A stretch of 64,000 bases of DNA from Sphingomonas sp. (GTDB lineage Bacteria > Pseudomonadota > Alphaproteobacteria > Sphingomonadales > Sphingomonadaceae): assembly GCA_017418975.1 (NCBI GenBank), contig JAFOMG010000006.1, forward strand, positions 186,001 to 250,000, written 5' to 3'. Under the pieces are notes generated by a model. It ran no database searches and was not told where the DNA came from. It worked only from the letters and a program-made list of their open reading frames with translations. Numbering within the stretch: the first letter of the stretch is position 1; every line of letters begins with the position of its first letter. Both the position numbers and the translations under genes were made by a program. This document shows positions 17,514 through 25,224 of the stretch, in pieces.

Positions 17514-18743
17514 TCAGCCGCCGCGCAGAAAGGCGAGCAGCGCTTCGGTCTCGGCCAGGCTCGCCGCCTGGCGCTCGCCATCGGACAGTCCGCGATGCGC
17601 ATTGCCCTGGCCGATCGCGAAGCTCGAGAAGATCGCCGCGTCCAGCGGCCCGATCGGGCGGTCGCGGCCGATCATCGCCTGTAGGAACAATCGCGAGGTG
17701 CGCCCGCGCAGATAGCGCAGCTGCGCGGCGAAGGGCGCCAGCGCCGGATCCCGCATCGCCGCCATCATCAGCTCGGACGTGGCCAGGCGGAACTCTTCCG
17801 CGCCCGGCCGCTCGCCGAGCCTGTCGAGCATGGTCCGGCCGTCGCCATCGGCCGCCGCCGCAAGCTCGGCCTCGAGCTCGCCGGCCGGCACGTTGCGGCG
17901 ATAGATGACTTCGAAAGCCGATCCGAGCAGCTCGGCGCTCGTGCGGAACTTGTGCGAGACCACGCCGAGCGTCAGCCCCGCCTCCGCCGCCACCGCGCGA
18001 TGCGTCACCCCGGCCACGCCGCCCCGCGCGACGATCGCCGCCGCCGCCTCGGCAATGCGTTCGGCAGTCTCGTCGCGCGCCTCGGGCAATCGCGCCGAAC
18101 GCTGGGCGCAGCCGCGCGCCATGTCCCGCCAGGGCCCCGGCCCGGCCAGGCTGCCGCCCAGCCAATTGCCCCAGCCGCGGCACAGCTCGTCCAGCGCGGC
18201 GCGGTCCACCGAGCGGCGCCAGCGCATCATGTGCAGGAAGCTCTCGCCGTCGAACAGCCGTTCGGTGATCGTCGCGGTGCCGGGAATGCCCAGCCGGTCG
18301 CAGACATGGCGCCAGAACCCCGCCCAGAGCGTGCGCCAGCGCTGCGCGGCCGGGCCGTAGCGCGGATCGCGCGCGACCAGCAGCTGGCATTCGCGCCAGG
18401 CAAAGGCCAGCCCGCGCTGCCCCTCGCACCAGTCGTCGATCAGCGCGGCAAGCAGCGCCGGCAGCGAATCGGTGCCCGCCGGCACATCGGCAAGCTGGTC
18501 CAGCCGCGCGCCGCACCACTCCGCCGCCAGTGCCTGGGCATGTTCGTGCGCGCACACATACAAACGTTCGAGATCACCAAAATGGTGATAAATGGACGAC
18601 GCCGGCAACCCCGTCACCTGCGCCAGACCGCGCGCGGACACCGCAGCCTGACCGCTCACTTCCCAGGCACTTAGCACTGCGGCGATCCATTTCTCGGCGC
18701 TTCCACTCGCCTTGCCGACAGCCGCGATACTCCGACCGGACAT
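17514..18743 (-). CDS. Transcription regulator with two fused TetR domains
   Basis: 409 aa, about twice a normal TetR protein. The first helix-turn-helix is SARGLAQVTGLPASSIYHHF near residue 40. The second is GVTHRAVAAEAGLTLGVVSH near residue 245, preceded by ERIAEAAAAIVARGG. Each is followed by a helical ligand-binding-like domain, so the protein behaves as a covalent dimer or a two-operator regulator. The ATG at 18743 follows GGGGGAGAAG. It is divergent from a TonB receptor (120 bp between) and upstream of the GPH symporter, which suggests it controls both. A tandem gene fusion is the simplest origin. Confidence 0.85.
   Translation of the reverse strand: MSGRSIAAVGKASGSAEKWIAAVLSAWEVSGQAAVSARGLAQVTGLPASSIYHHFGDLERLYVCAHEHAQALAAEWCGARLDQLADVPAGTDSLPALLAALIDDWCEGQRGLAFAWRECQLLVARDPRYGPAAQRWRTLWAGFWRHVCDRLGIPGTATITERLFDGESFLHMMRWRRSVDRAALDELCRGWGNWLGGSLAGPGPWRDMARGCAQRSARLPEARDETAERIAEAAAAIVARGGVAGVTHRAVAAEAGLTLGVVSHKFRTSAELLGSAFEVIYRRNVPAGELEAELAAAADGDGRTMLDRLGERPGAEEFRLATSELMMAAMRDPALAPFAAQLRYLRGRTSRLFLQAMIGRDRPIGPLDAAIFSSFAIGQGNAHRGLSDGERQAASLAETEALLAFLRGG
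18556..18572. promoter_or_regulatory. Operator-like repeat copy inside the TetR gene
   Basis: ACATACAAACGTTCGAG matches ACATACAATCGTTCTAG at 18814-18830 at 15 of 17 positions. It lies within the first helix-turn-helix region of the double-TetR gene, where it encodes part of LERLYV. It may be an internal operator for autoregulation or a coincidence; no experimental support is available. Confidence 0.4.
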
Positions 18744-18791
18744 CCACTTCTCCCCCATTTCGCGCCCATGCCAATGCCGGAATGCCCCACT

Positions 18792-18830
18792 CCATACAAG
18801 CGTCACAGAAGATACATACAATCGTTCTAG
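18792..18830. promoter_or_regulatory. Candidate operator in the tetR/TonB-receptor divergent region
   Basis: Two related motifs, CCATACAAGCGTCAC at 18792 and ACATACAATCGTTCTAG at 18814, lie 22 bp apart, two helical turns, between the divergent starts at 18743 and 18864. This spacing and position fit a binding site for the adjacent double-TetR protein. The stretch is AT-richer than its surroundings. Confidence 0.5.
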
Positions 18831-18863
18831 TTGGCCGCTCGTCATCAGCCTTTGGGGGTCATC

Positions 18864-21161
18864 ATGGAACTGAACGTCAAGCACCGGTTGCGCCTGTCAG
18901 CCCTGTCCGGAGCCGCCGCGTCGGCGCTGCTCCTCGCCCCGCCCGCCTTCGCCCAGCAGGCCGACACGGCCAGCATCGTCGCGGCCGACGAACAGGATCA
19001 GAGCGGCGGCCTTGGCGAGATCGTCGTCACCGCCCAGCGGCGCGAGACCAATCTCCAGAAGACGCCGATCTCGATCGCGGTGCTGAACAGCGCGGCGCTG
19101 GAGAACCGGCATGTCCAGACCCTTGCCGATCTGGCCGACGGCTCGGTCCCGGGCCTGCGCGTCGCCCCCTTCTTCTCGCGCACCTCGGCACTGGTGATCG
19201 GCATTCGCGGCGTGGGCTTCCTGGGCGACGCCAACCAGCCGGCCCGCGAGCAGGGCGTCGGCGTCTATATCGACGGCATCTATCTCGGCCGCGCCCAGGG
19301 CCTGGGCACCGCCCTGTACGACATCGAGCGCATCGAAGTGCTCAAGGGCCCGCAGGGCACGCTGTTCGGCCGCAATACCGAAGGCGGCGCGATCAGCATC
19401 GTCACCAGGAAGCCGAGCGGCGAGTTCCATCTCAATGCCTCGGCCGGCATCGCCAATTTCGGCGGCTACGAGACCGCGCTGCACCTCGACCTGCCGCGCG
19501 CGGGCAATATCAGCCTGAAGTTCGACGGCGTGATCCAGAAGCGCGGCGGCACGATCGACAACCCGATGGCAGGCCAGCTCGACTTCAACAGCCATGACCG
19601 CCGCGGCGCGCACGTCGCCGCGCTGTGGGAGCCGAGCGACAAGTTCAGCGCGCTCTGGCAGTTCGACGTCTCGCACGACGAGAGCTCGCCTTATTATCTC
19701 CAGCTGCTCCGCAAGGGCAGCCTGCCGCTCGCGCCGATCGTCAAGCTCCAGCCCGAGCGCGCCAAGGCCGGCAATGTCGGCGTGCCGCTCCAGCCCAGCG
19801 TCGGCGACACCACCGGCATGTCGCTCCATCTCGACTGGAAGCTGGGCGACAGCATCCGCGCCCGCTCGATCACCAGCTACCGCACATTGACCCAGAGCCA
19901 GTATGACAACGGCTCCGCGATCCTCTCGGTTTTCGCGCCCAACGGCAATTTCGCGCGCTACAGCATCGCCAATTTCGGGCAGCGCCAGTTCAGCCAGGAA
20001 GTGCAGCTGCTCGGCGAGCTGCCGCGCCTCAGCTTCGTGGCCGGCGCCTTTTATTACAGCGAGCATGTCGGCGATAACGCCTTCGCGCCCAACACGCTCA
20101 AGTTCAACGCGGACGGCACCGACTATAGCGTGCTGCCCGCGCCGGTCTCGGCCACGCGCTTCCCCGATCGCGCCAGCATCGCCCGGACGAACAGCGCGGC
20201 GGTGTTCGGCCAGTTCACCTATACCCCGGCATTGCTCGGCGACCGGCTGCACCTCACGCTCGGCGGCCGCTATTCGCACGACAAGAAGACCGGCGAGCTC
20301 GACAAGGTCAACGGCGCGCTGCCGGTGGTTAACGGCGTCAGCGCGGTGGTGCCGATGCGGGTAACCTCGGATCGCTTCGATCCGCTGGTCAACCTGTCGC
20401 TCGACGTCGCCGACGGCGTGATGCTCTACGGCAAATGGAGCACGGGCTATAAGTCGGCCGGCGCCAATTCGCGCTCGCTCACCTATCGCGGCTTCGGCCC
20501 GGAGGCGGTCTCGGAGTTCGAGGGCGGCGTGAAGGCCAGCTTCCTCGACAATCATGCCCGGCTGAACCTCGCCGCCTATACCGGCACCTACAAGGACGTG
20601 CAGATCGACTTCAACGCGGTGATCCCCGGCTCGAACCGCGGCACGCTGGAGACGACCAATACCGCCGGCAAGGGCCGGATCTCCGGCTTCGAGGCGGAAC
20701 TGACGGTGATGCCCGTCGCCAACCTCACCTTGTCGGGCACCTATACCCGCCAGCACATCCGCCTGCCCGAAGCGCCGAACCCGTTCGTCGCCGGCAATCC
20801 GCTGGTGCCGGTCTATCCGATCTTCGCCCCGAAGAATTCGGCGAGCGGATCGATCGACTATCGCCTGCCGATGGGCGCGGCGACGCTCGTCGCGCATCTC
20901 GACGGCAACTATGCCTCGAGCCAGTACAGCTCGACCAGCGATCCGACGAAGAGCGACCCCTCGTTCATCGTCAACGGCCGCCTGGCGCTGACGGACATCG
21001 CGCTGGACGAGGGCGCCGCGCGCCTCGAGCTCTCGCTCTGGGCCCGCAACCTGCTCGACAGGCAGTATCTGTACCTGCGCAACACCAGCGCGGCGCTCGG
21101 CACCTATGGGATCTTCAACGATCCGCGCACCTACGGCCTCACCGGCACCGTCCGCTTCTAA
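18864..21161 (+). CDS. TonB-dependent outer-membrane receptor
   Basis: 765 aa with a Sec signal ending at AFAQQ. The TonB box region GEIVVTAQRRETNLQKTP is the typical sphingomonad form, and the plug contains RIEVLKGPQGTLFGRNTEGG. The barrel ends in the aromatic C-terminus TGTVRF. The ATG at 18864 (MELNVKHRLRLS) has only a weak ribosome site (GGGGG). It is divergent from the TetR-GPH pair and followed after 12 bp by a phosphatase gene. The receptor imports an unknown ligand, perhaps a glycoside or phosphorylated compound given the neighbours. Confidence 0.92.
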   Translation: MELNVKHRLRLSALSGAAASALLLAPPAFAQQADTASIVAADEQDQSGGLGEIVVTAQRRETNLQKTPISIAVLNSAALENRHVQTLADLADGSVPGLRVAPFFSRTSALVIGIRGVGFLGDANQPAREQGVGVYIDGIYLGRAQGLGTALYDIERIEVLKGPQGTLFGRNTEGGAISIVTRKPSGEFHLNASAGIANFGGYETALHLDLPRAGNISLKFDGVIQKRGGTIDNPMAGQLDFNSHDRRGAHVAALWEPSDKFSALWQFDVSHDESSPYYLQLLRKGSLPLAPIVKLQPERAKAGNVGVPLQPSVGDTTGMSLHLDWKLGDSIRARSITSYRTLTQSQYDNGSAILSVFAPNGNFARYSIANFGQRQFSQEVQLLGELPRLSFVAGAFYYSEHVGDNAFAPNTLKFNADGTDYSVLPAPVSATRFPDRASIARTNSAAVFGQFTYTPALLGDRLHLTLGGRYSHDKKTGELDKVNGALPVVNGVSAVVPMRVTSDRFDPLVNLSLDVADGVMLYGKWSTGYKSAGANSRSLTYRGFGPEAVSEFEGGVKASFLDNHARLNLAAYTGTYKDVQIDFNAVIPGSNRGTLETTNTAGKGRISGFEAELTVMPVANLTLSGTYTRQHIRLPEAPNPFVAGNPLVPVYPIFAPKNSASGSIDYRLPMGAATLVAHLDGNYASSQYSSTSDPTKSDPSFIVNGRLALTDIALDEGAARLELSLWARNLLDRQYLYLRNTSAALGTYGIFNDPRTYGLTGTVRF

Positions 21162-21173
21162 GGAGAATCCGAC

Positions 21174-22043
21174 ATGCGTATCCCCATTTCCGTCCGCGTG
21201 ATCGGCCTCGCGGCGCTCGCCGCCGCCGCGGTGCCGCTCGCGGCCAATGCCCTCCAGCAACAGGCCCCGGCGGCGCAGGGCGAGAATGCGCGGCTGCTCC
21301 CGCTCCAGGGCGGGCAGAATTTCCGCGATCTCGGCGGCTATCGCACCCGCACCGGCCGCACGGTGCGCTGGGGCATGCTCTATCGCTCGGGCTCGATGCA
21401 TTTCCTGACGCGCGCGGATTTCGACTATCTCGCCGGACGCGGGATCCGCACCGTCTGCGACTTCCGCAGCACCGGCGAGCGCAGCACCGAGCCGGTGGTC
21501 TGGCCGGCCGGCAAGCCGCCGCGCGTGCTCGCCGACGACTATGTGATGGACACCAGCGCGCTCGCGCCCCGGGCCGATCGCCTGCCCACCGCGGCCGAGG
21601 CCCGGGCGACGATGACCGCGACCTATCCGCAGCTGCTGAAGCAGTTCAACGGCCAGTATCGCCGCATGTTCGGCGAGCTCCTGGCCGGGCGGGTGCCGCT
21701 GGCGTTCAACTGCACCGCGGGCAAGGACCGCACCGGGGTGGCGGCCGCGCTGGTTCTCACCGCGCTCGACGTGCCGCGCGAGACGGTGATCCAGGACTAT
21801 CTGCTCACCAACAGATATTTCGATCCGCGCAAGGTGGTGCGGGCGGACGACCAGGCCTCGCAGGCCTGGCGCAAGCTGCCGGCGGACGTGCTCAAGGCCT
21901 ATATGGCGGCCGATCGCGACTATATCGAAGCGGTGTTCGCAGTGATGGACCGGCATCGCGGCGGCGTCGCCGGCTATCTGAACGACGCGCTCGGCCTCAG
22001 CCCGGCCAGGCTGGCCCAGCTGCGCAGGGCCTATACGCGCTAG
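21174..22043 (+). CDS. Exported tyrosine-phosphatase-like protein
   Basis: 289 aa. A hydrophobic N-terminus (VIGLAALAAAAVPLAANA) suggests export. The domain matches the bacterial Tyr/Ser phosphatase family Y_phosphatase3: NFRDLGGYRT near residue 50, WGMLYRSGSM near 65, and the CX5R loop NCTAGKDRTGVAAA near 182 with catalytic Cys and Arg present. It follows the TonB receptor by 12 bp with AAGGAGA as ribosome site and is almost certainly co-transcribed. It may remove phosphate from the ligand taken up by the receptor; that is inference. Confidence 0.85.
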   Translation: MRIPISVRVIGLAALAAAAVPLAANALQQQAPAAQGENARLLPLQGGQNFRDLGGYRTRTGRTVRWGMLYRSGSMHFLTRADFDYLAGRGIRTVCDFRSTGERSTEPVVWPAGKPPRVLADDYVMDTSALAPRADRLPTAAEARATMTATYPQLLKQFNGQYRRMFGELLAGRVPLAFNCTAGKDRTGVAAALVLTALDVPRETVIQDYLLTNRYFDPRKVVRADDQASQAWRKLPADVLKAYMAADRDYIEAVFAVMDRHRGGVAGYLNDALGLSPARLAQLRRAYTR

Positions 22044-22066
22044 GTTGCCGGCGCATATTCCGCCAT

Positions 22067-22095
22067 CGTCATCCCGGCGCAAGGCCGGGATGACG
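22067..22095. repeat. CGTCATCCC-type palindromic repeat
   Basis: CGTCATCCCGGC and GCCGGGATGACG form a perfect 12-bp stem with a 5-base loop. It lies between the phosphatase gene and the tRNA. It belongs to the dispersed repeat family described in the findings and has no U-tract. Confidence 0.85.
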
Positions 22096-22177
22096 GTGAC
22101 AGATCAGATACTTGCTTGGGCGCTCAACCCAGGCGCGGCACGTCGGCCGCCCCTTCGGGGCCATTCCGGAATCTCGA

Positions 22178-22263
22178 TGGTACGGGTGGTCGGACTCGAA
22201 CCGACATGTTGTTGCCAACGGCGGATTTTGAGTCCGCTGCGTCTACCATTCCGCCACACCCGC
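22178..22263 (-). tRNA. tRNA-Leu (anticodon CAA)
   Basis: The minus strand reads GCGGGTGTGGCGGAATGGTA at the 5' end. The anticodon arm GCGGA-CTCAAAA-TCCGC gives anticodon CAA (codon UUG). A long variable arm follows (class II, as for leucine), then the TψC arm GTCGGTTCGAGTCCGAC. The acceptor stem closes with one G-U pair. Discriminator A is followed by encoded CCA at 22178-22180. G19-G20 type D-loop and class II arm together exclude other amino acids. Confidence 0.96.
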
Positions 22264-22386
22264 ATGCCGATTGGCACGGGGCCATGGATCGACTTCGGAC
22301 CCTATAGAAAAGCGCTTGCGGGATTTCCAGATGCTAAGATGCGATGCGGCGAGCGCCCCGCCGGGCGCTCGCCATGCGCAAATGCC

Positions 22387-22821
22387 CTAGCTGAAGACGT
22401 CGGCCGCCTGCTCGACGCCGAACGGGTCCTTGGGATCGTCGCCGAAGCGGTTCTCGCCCTTCGTGCCGGGCAGCAGCATGAAGACCAGCACGATCAGCCC
22501 GCCGATATAGGGAATGAAGTTGAGCAGGCACAGCCAGCCCGTCTTGTCCTGGTCGTGGAAGCGGCGCACCTGCACGGCCACCGCCGGGATCAGGATGGCG
22601 AGATACAGGAGAATCCCCAGCACCACCCAGGTGATCTCCGCGCCGTTCATCTGCCGGGTCGCATAGATGCCGTCGCCGGTCACGTCGCCGAGCAGGAAGA
22701 AGACGACCGCCCAGGCGGTCACCGCCAGCATCAAGAACAGCGCGAACATTCAATATTCGAGCCGCCGCGAACGGCCCGAGAAATCGAAATAGCGCCTGAG
22801 CGGCATAATCATCCAACGCAT
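22387..22821 (-). pseudogene. DUF805 membrane protein interrupted by an in-frame TGA
   Basis: Read through, this is a 144-residue DUF805 inner-membrane protein of the YhaH type. It has a short cytoplasmic head (LRRYFDFSGRSRRLEY), several hydrophobic helices, the conserved RRFHDQDKTGW loop, and a tail with GTKGENRFGDDPKDPFG. In the family, RRxEY is followed by Trp and then MF. Here the Trp codon is TGA (22750-22752) and the next codon is ATG, giving TGAATG. The start at 22821 follows GAGGGGAAA. Either a single TGG to TGA mutation inactivated it, or the second part (22387-22749, 120 aa) is made by re-initiation. Sequencing error is also possible. Confidence 0.75.
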
Positions 22822-22894
22822 GCATTTCCCCTCTGAAAGCATCCCGGACGGGACGCCGGCATCTGGGCACAAGATCGGCCGGGATACAATCGGG

Positions 22895-22990
22895 TCAATT
22901 GCGCGGCGAACGACGCCGCCTGCCCGGCGCCTGGCCGACATGCGGGCTCCACCCCCTTTCGCCCCGGTCCGCGACCGTGCGGGCGAGGCG
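22895..22990 (-). pseudogene. Decayed duplicate of the 3' end of yifB
   Basis: Read on the minus strand, this stretch translates RLARTVAD...HVGQAP...RRRRSPRN-stop. That parallels the C-terminus of intact yifB at 23573 (RVARTIAD...LHVAEAL...RRRSPTN-stop). The DNA also aligns, starting from GGCGAACGACGCCG here and GGTGAACGACGCCG at 23583, with a few small deletions and roughly three quarters identity by eye. No upstream yifB sequence remains. The 159-codon gene at 23074 sits between remnant and intact gene, suggesting a duplication or insertion event. Confidence 0.7.
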
Positions 22991-23073
22991 CGGCGGATGC
23001 GCACGGGTGCGCATGGGTGCGCAAAGAGCAGATTGTTCTTGAGCCGCCGCCCGGCAAGGTCCAGTTTTCCGGC

Positions 23074-23553
23074 ATGACGGCAGCGATACGATCCATCGCC
23101 ATCCTCCCGCTCTTTCTGGCAAGTGCCTCAGGTGCTTTCGCGAACGCGCAAACCCGGGCTTCGCCGGCCTGCTACGATGCGGTCGTCAAGGCTCGAATCC
23201 ACAGCCAGATACCGAGTATCGTCCCGGATTGCGGTTCCGACTGCATCATCATGACATGGCCGTGGTTCCTGGATCTTGACGTCAGGCGGACCGAGAGCGG
23301 CGATGTGCCGCGGGGCCGGCTGGAGACGCTGGCCATGCTGCACATGTCATACCGAAGGGATCTCGGCAGCCGACGCTGGTGGCTCAGGCGGAACACGCTC
23401 GGGGGATACAATGTCCTTCGATTCGACGAGGAAGGGCCGCCGCCGCGCTGCGCGGCCGGATCGCCCCCGGAACCTGCTTATATCGATCCGGGCAGTGGCG
23501 AGGCCTTGCGCAAGCTGCGCGAGGCCGGAGAGCGCATCTATCGCGCGCAATGA
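23074..23553 (+). CDS. Hypothetical exported protein
   Basis: 159 aa with a plausible signal peptide (MTAAIRSIAILPLFLASASG, cleavage after AFANA). The mature part has four Cys (near positions 33, 53, 57 and 129), a Trp-rich patch (WPWFLDLD) and RRWWLRRNTLGGYNVLRFD. No family recognised. The ATG at 23074 was preferred to an upstream GTG (23017) because it begins the signal peptide; its ribosome site is weak. It is flanked by the yifB remnant and intact yifB, which it faces tail to tail, and could be a late arrival. Confidence 0.6.
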   Translation: MTAAIRSIAILPLFLASASGAFANAQTRASPACYDAVVKARIHSQIPSIVPDCGSDCIIMTWPWFLDLDVRRTESGDVPRGRLETLAMLHMSYRRDLGSRRWWLRRNTLGGYNVLRFDEEGPPPRCAAGSPPEPAYIDPGSGEALRKLREAGERIYRAQ

Positions 23554-23572
23554 GAAACAAACTGCTGTAAAA

Positions 23573-25081
23573 TCAGTTTGTTGGTGAACGACGCCGATAG
23601 CTCAGCGCCTCGGCAACATGCAGGCGCCCCACCCCTTCCGCTCCCGCCAGGTCCGCGATCGTGCGGGCCACCCGAAGCACCCGGGTATAGCCCCGCGCCG
23701 AGAGCCGCATCGCCTCGGCCGCCTGCGCCAGCAGCGTGCGCCCGGCCTCGTCGGGCGTCGCATGGTCGGCGAGCAGATCGCCGTCCGCCTCGGCATTGGT
23801 GCGCGCGGGGGTGTCGCGGTAGCGCGCCGACTGCACCGCCCGCGCCCCGGCCACCCGCTCCGCCACTGCCGCCGAGCCCTCGGCCGGCCGGGCGAGCACC
23901 AGGTCCGCGGCGGTCACCGGCTGGACCTCGACGTGCAGGTCGATCCGGTCGAGCAGCGGGCCCGAGACCCTGGCCTGATAGTCCGCCGCGCAGCGCGGCG
24001 CCCGCGCGCAGGCAAGCGCGGGGTCGCCCAGATGCCCGCACCGGCACGGGTTCATCGCCGCGACCAGCTGGACGCGCGCCGGAAAGGTGACGTGCGCATT
24101 GGCCCGCGCCACGCTCACCACGCCGGCCTCGATCGGCTGGCGCAGCGAATCGAGCACCGCCCGCTGGAATTCGGGCAGCTCGTCGAGGAACAGCACGCCG
24201 AGATGCGCCAGGCTCACTTCGCCCGGCTTCACCCTGAGCCCGCCGCCGGTGAGCGCCGCCATCGAGGCCGAATGGTGCGGGCTGCGAAACGGCCGCGTCC
24301 GCGTCAGCCGGCCGCCCTGCAGCGTCCCCGCCACCGAGGCGACCATCGACACTTCCAGCGCCTCGCCGGCGTCGAGCGGCGGCAGGATGCCCGGCAGGCA
24401 GGAAGCGAGCAGCGACTTGCCCGCCCCCGGCGGGCCGCACATCAGCAGATTGTGCCCGCCCGCCGCCGCGATCTCGAGCGCGCGCCGCGCCGTCTCCTGC
24501 CCCTTCACCTGGGCGAGATCGGGGCCCGGCACGGGCGGGTCGACGGTGCCGGCCATGGGCGCGGGCAGCAGCTGGCTGCCCTTGAAATGATTGAGCAGCG
24601 CGATGAGGTCGGGCGCGGCGATCACGTCCACGCGCCCGGCCCAGCTCGCCTCCGGCCCCTGGGCGGCGGGGCAGACCAGCCCCTTGCCCGTCTCGGCGGC
24701 GTGGAGCGCGGCGAGCAGCACGCCGGGGCTCGGCGCGATCCGCCCGTCCAGCGCCAGCTCGCCGACGACGACATAGCCGGACAGCGTCTCGGCATCGACC
24801 ACGCCCATCGCCGCCAGCAGCGCCAGCGCCACCGCCAGGTCGAAATGCGAGCCTTCCTTGGGCAGGTCGGCGGGCGAGAGGTTGAGGATGATGTGCTTGG
24901 GCGGCAGCGCCAGCCCGATCGCGGCCATGGCGGCGCGGACGCGCTCCCGGCTTTCCGCCACCGCCTTGTCGGGCAGGCCGACCACCACGAACTTGGGCAG
25001 CCCGGCGACGAGGTTGCACTGCACCTCCACCGCGCGCGCCTCGAGTCCCAGATAGGCAACCGTCGATACGCTCGCGACCAA
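23573..25081 (-). CDS. yifB: YifB-family Mg-chelatase-like AAA ATPase
   Basis: 502 aa, standard for YifB/ComM-like proteins. ComM orthologues act as DNA branch-migration helicases in natural transformation. The N-terminal LonC-like domain begins VASVSTVAYLGLEA. The Mg-chelatase core follows, with Walker A GPPGAGKS near residue 212, RPFRSPHHSAS near 250, Walker B LGVLFLDELPEF near 280, and the CRCGHLGDP Cys cluster near 345. A TTG start at 25081 behind GGGGGGAAC places Met just before VASV as in relatives; a TTG at 25096 is the alternative. The C-terminal tail is duplicated at 22895-22990. Confidence 0.92.
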   Translation of the reverse strand: MVASVSTVAYLGLEARAVEVQCNLVAGLPKFVVVGLPDKAVAESRERVRAAMAAIGLALPPKHIILNLSPADLPKEGSHFDLAVALALLAAMGVVDAETLSGYVVVGELALDGRIAPSPGVLLAALHAAETGKGLVCPAAQGPEASWAGRVDVIAAPDLIALLNHFKGSQLLPAPMAGTVDPPVPGPDLAQVKGQETARRALEIAAAGGHNLLMCGPPGAGKSLLASCLPGILPPLDAGEALEVSMVASVAGTLQGGRLTRTRPFRSPHHSASMAALTGGGLRVKPGEVSLAHLGVLFLDELPEFQRAVLDSLRQPIEAGVVSVARANAHVTFPARVQLVAAMNPCRCGHLGDPALACARAPRCAADYQARVSGPLLDRIDLHVEVQPVTAADLVLARPAEGSAAVAERVAGARAVQSARYRDTPARTNAEADGDLLADHATPDEAGRTLLAQAAEAMRLSARGYTRVLRVARTIADLAGAEGVGRLHVAEALSYRRRSPTN

Positions 25082-25182
25082 GCCCGTTCCCCCCAACCGG
25101 AACCGGACGATAGCGGCGGCGGCGGCCGATGCGCGCCGGGATGCCCCCGGAACGGACCAATCGATCGGGGGCCGGCGGCCGA

Positions 25183-25224
25183 GGCGCGGCGGCCAGGGCG
25201 CGGCGGTCAGGGCGTGGCGGTCAG
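25183..25224. repeat. Three tandem 14-bp units across the GH18 stop codon
   Basis: Units GGCGCGGCGGCCAG, GGCGCGGCGGTCAG and GGCGTGGCGGTCAG follow one another directly, differing by one or two bases. The stop codon of the GH18 gene (25207-25209) lies inside the middle unit. Because 14 is not a multiple of 3, gain or loss of a unit would change the C-terminus of that protein. Confidence 0.85.

Noticed and set aside
22750..22752. Selenocysteine at the in-frame TGA of the DUF805 gene
   Set aside because: The family has Trp here, no Sec insertion hairpin is evident, and DUF805 proteins are not redox enzymes.
25183..25224. CRISPR-like short repeats
   Set aside because: The 14-bp units are directly adjacent without spacers; no array or cas gene exists in the window.
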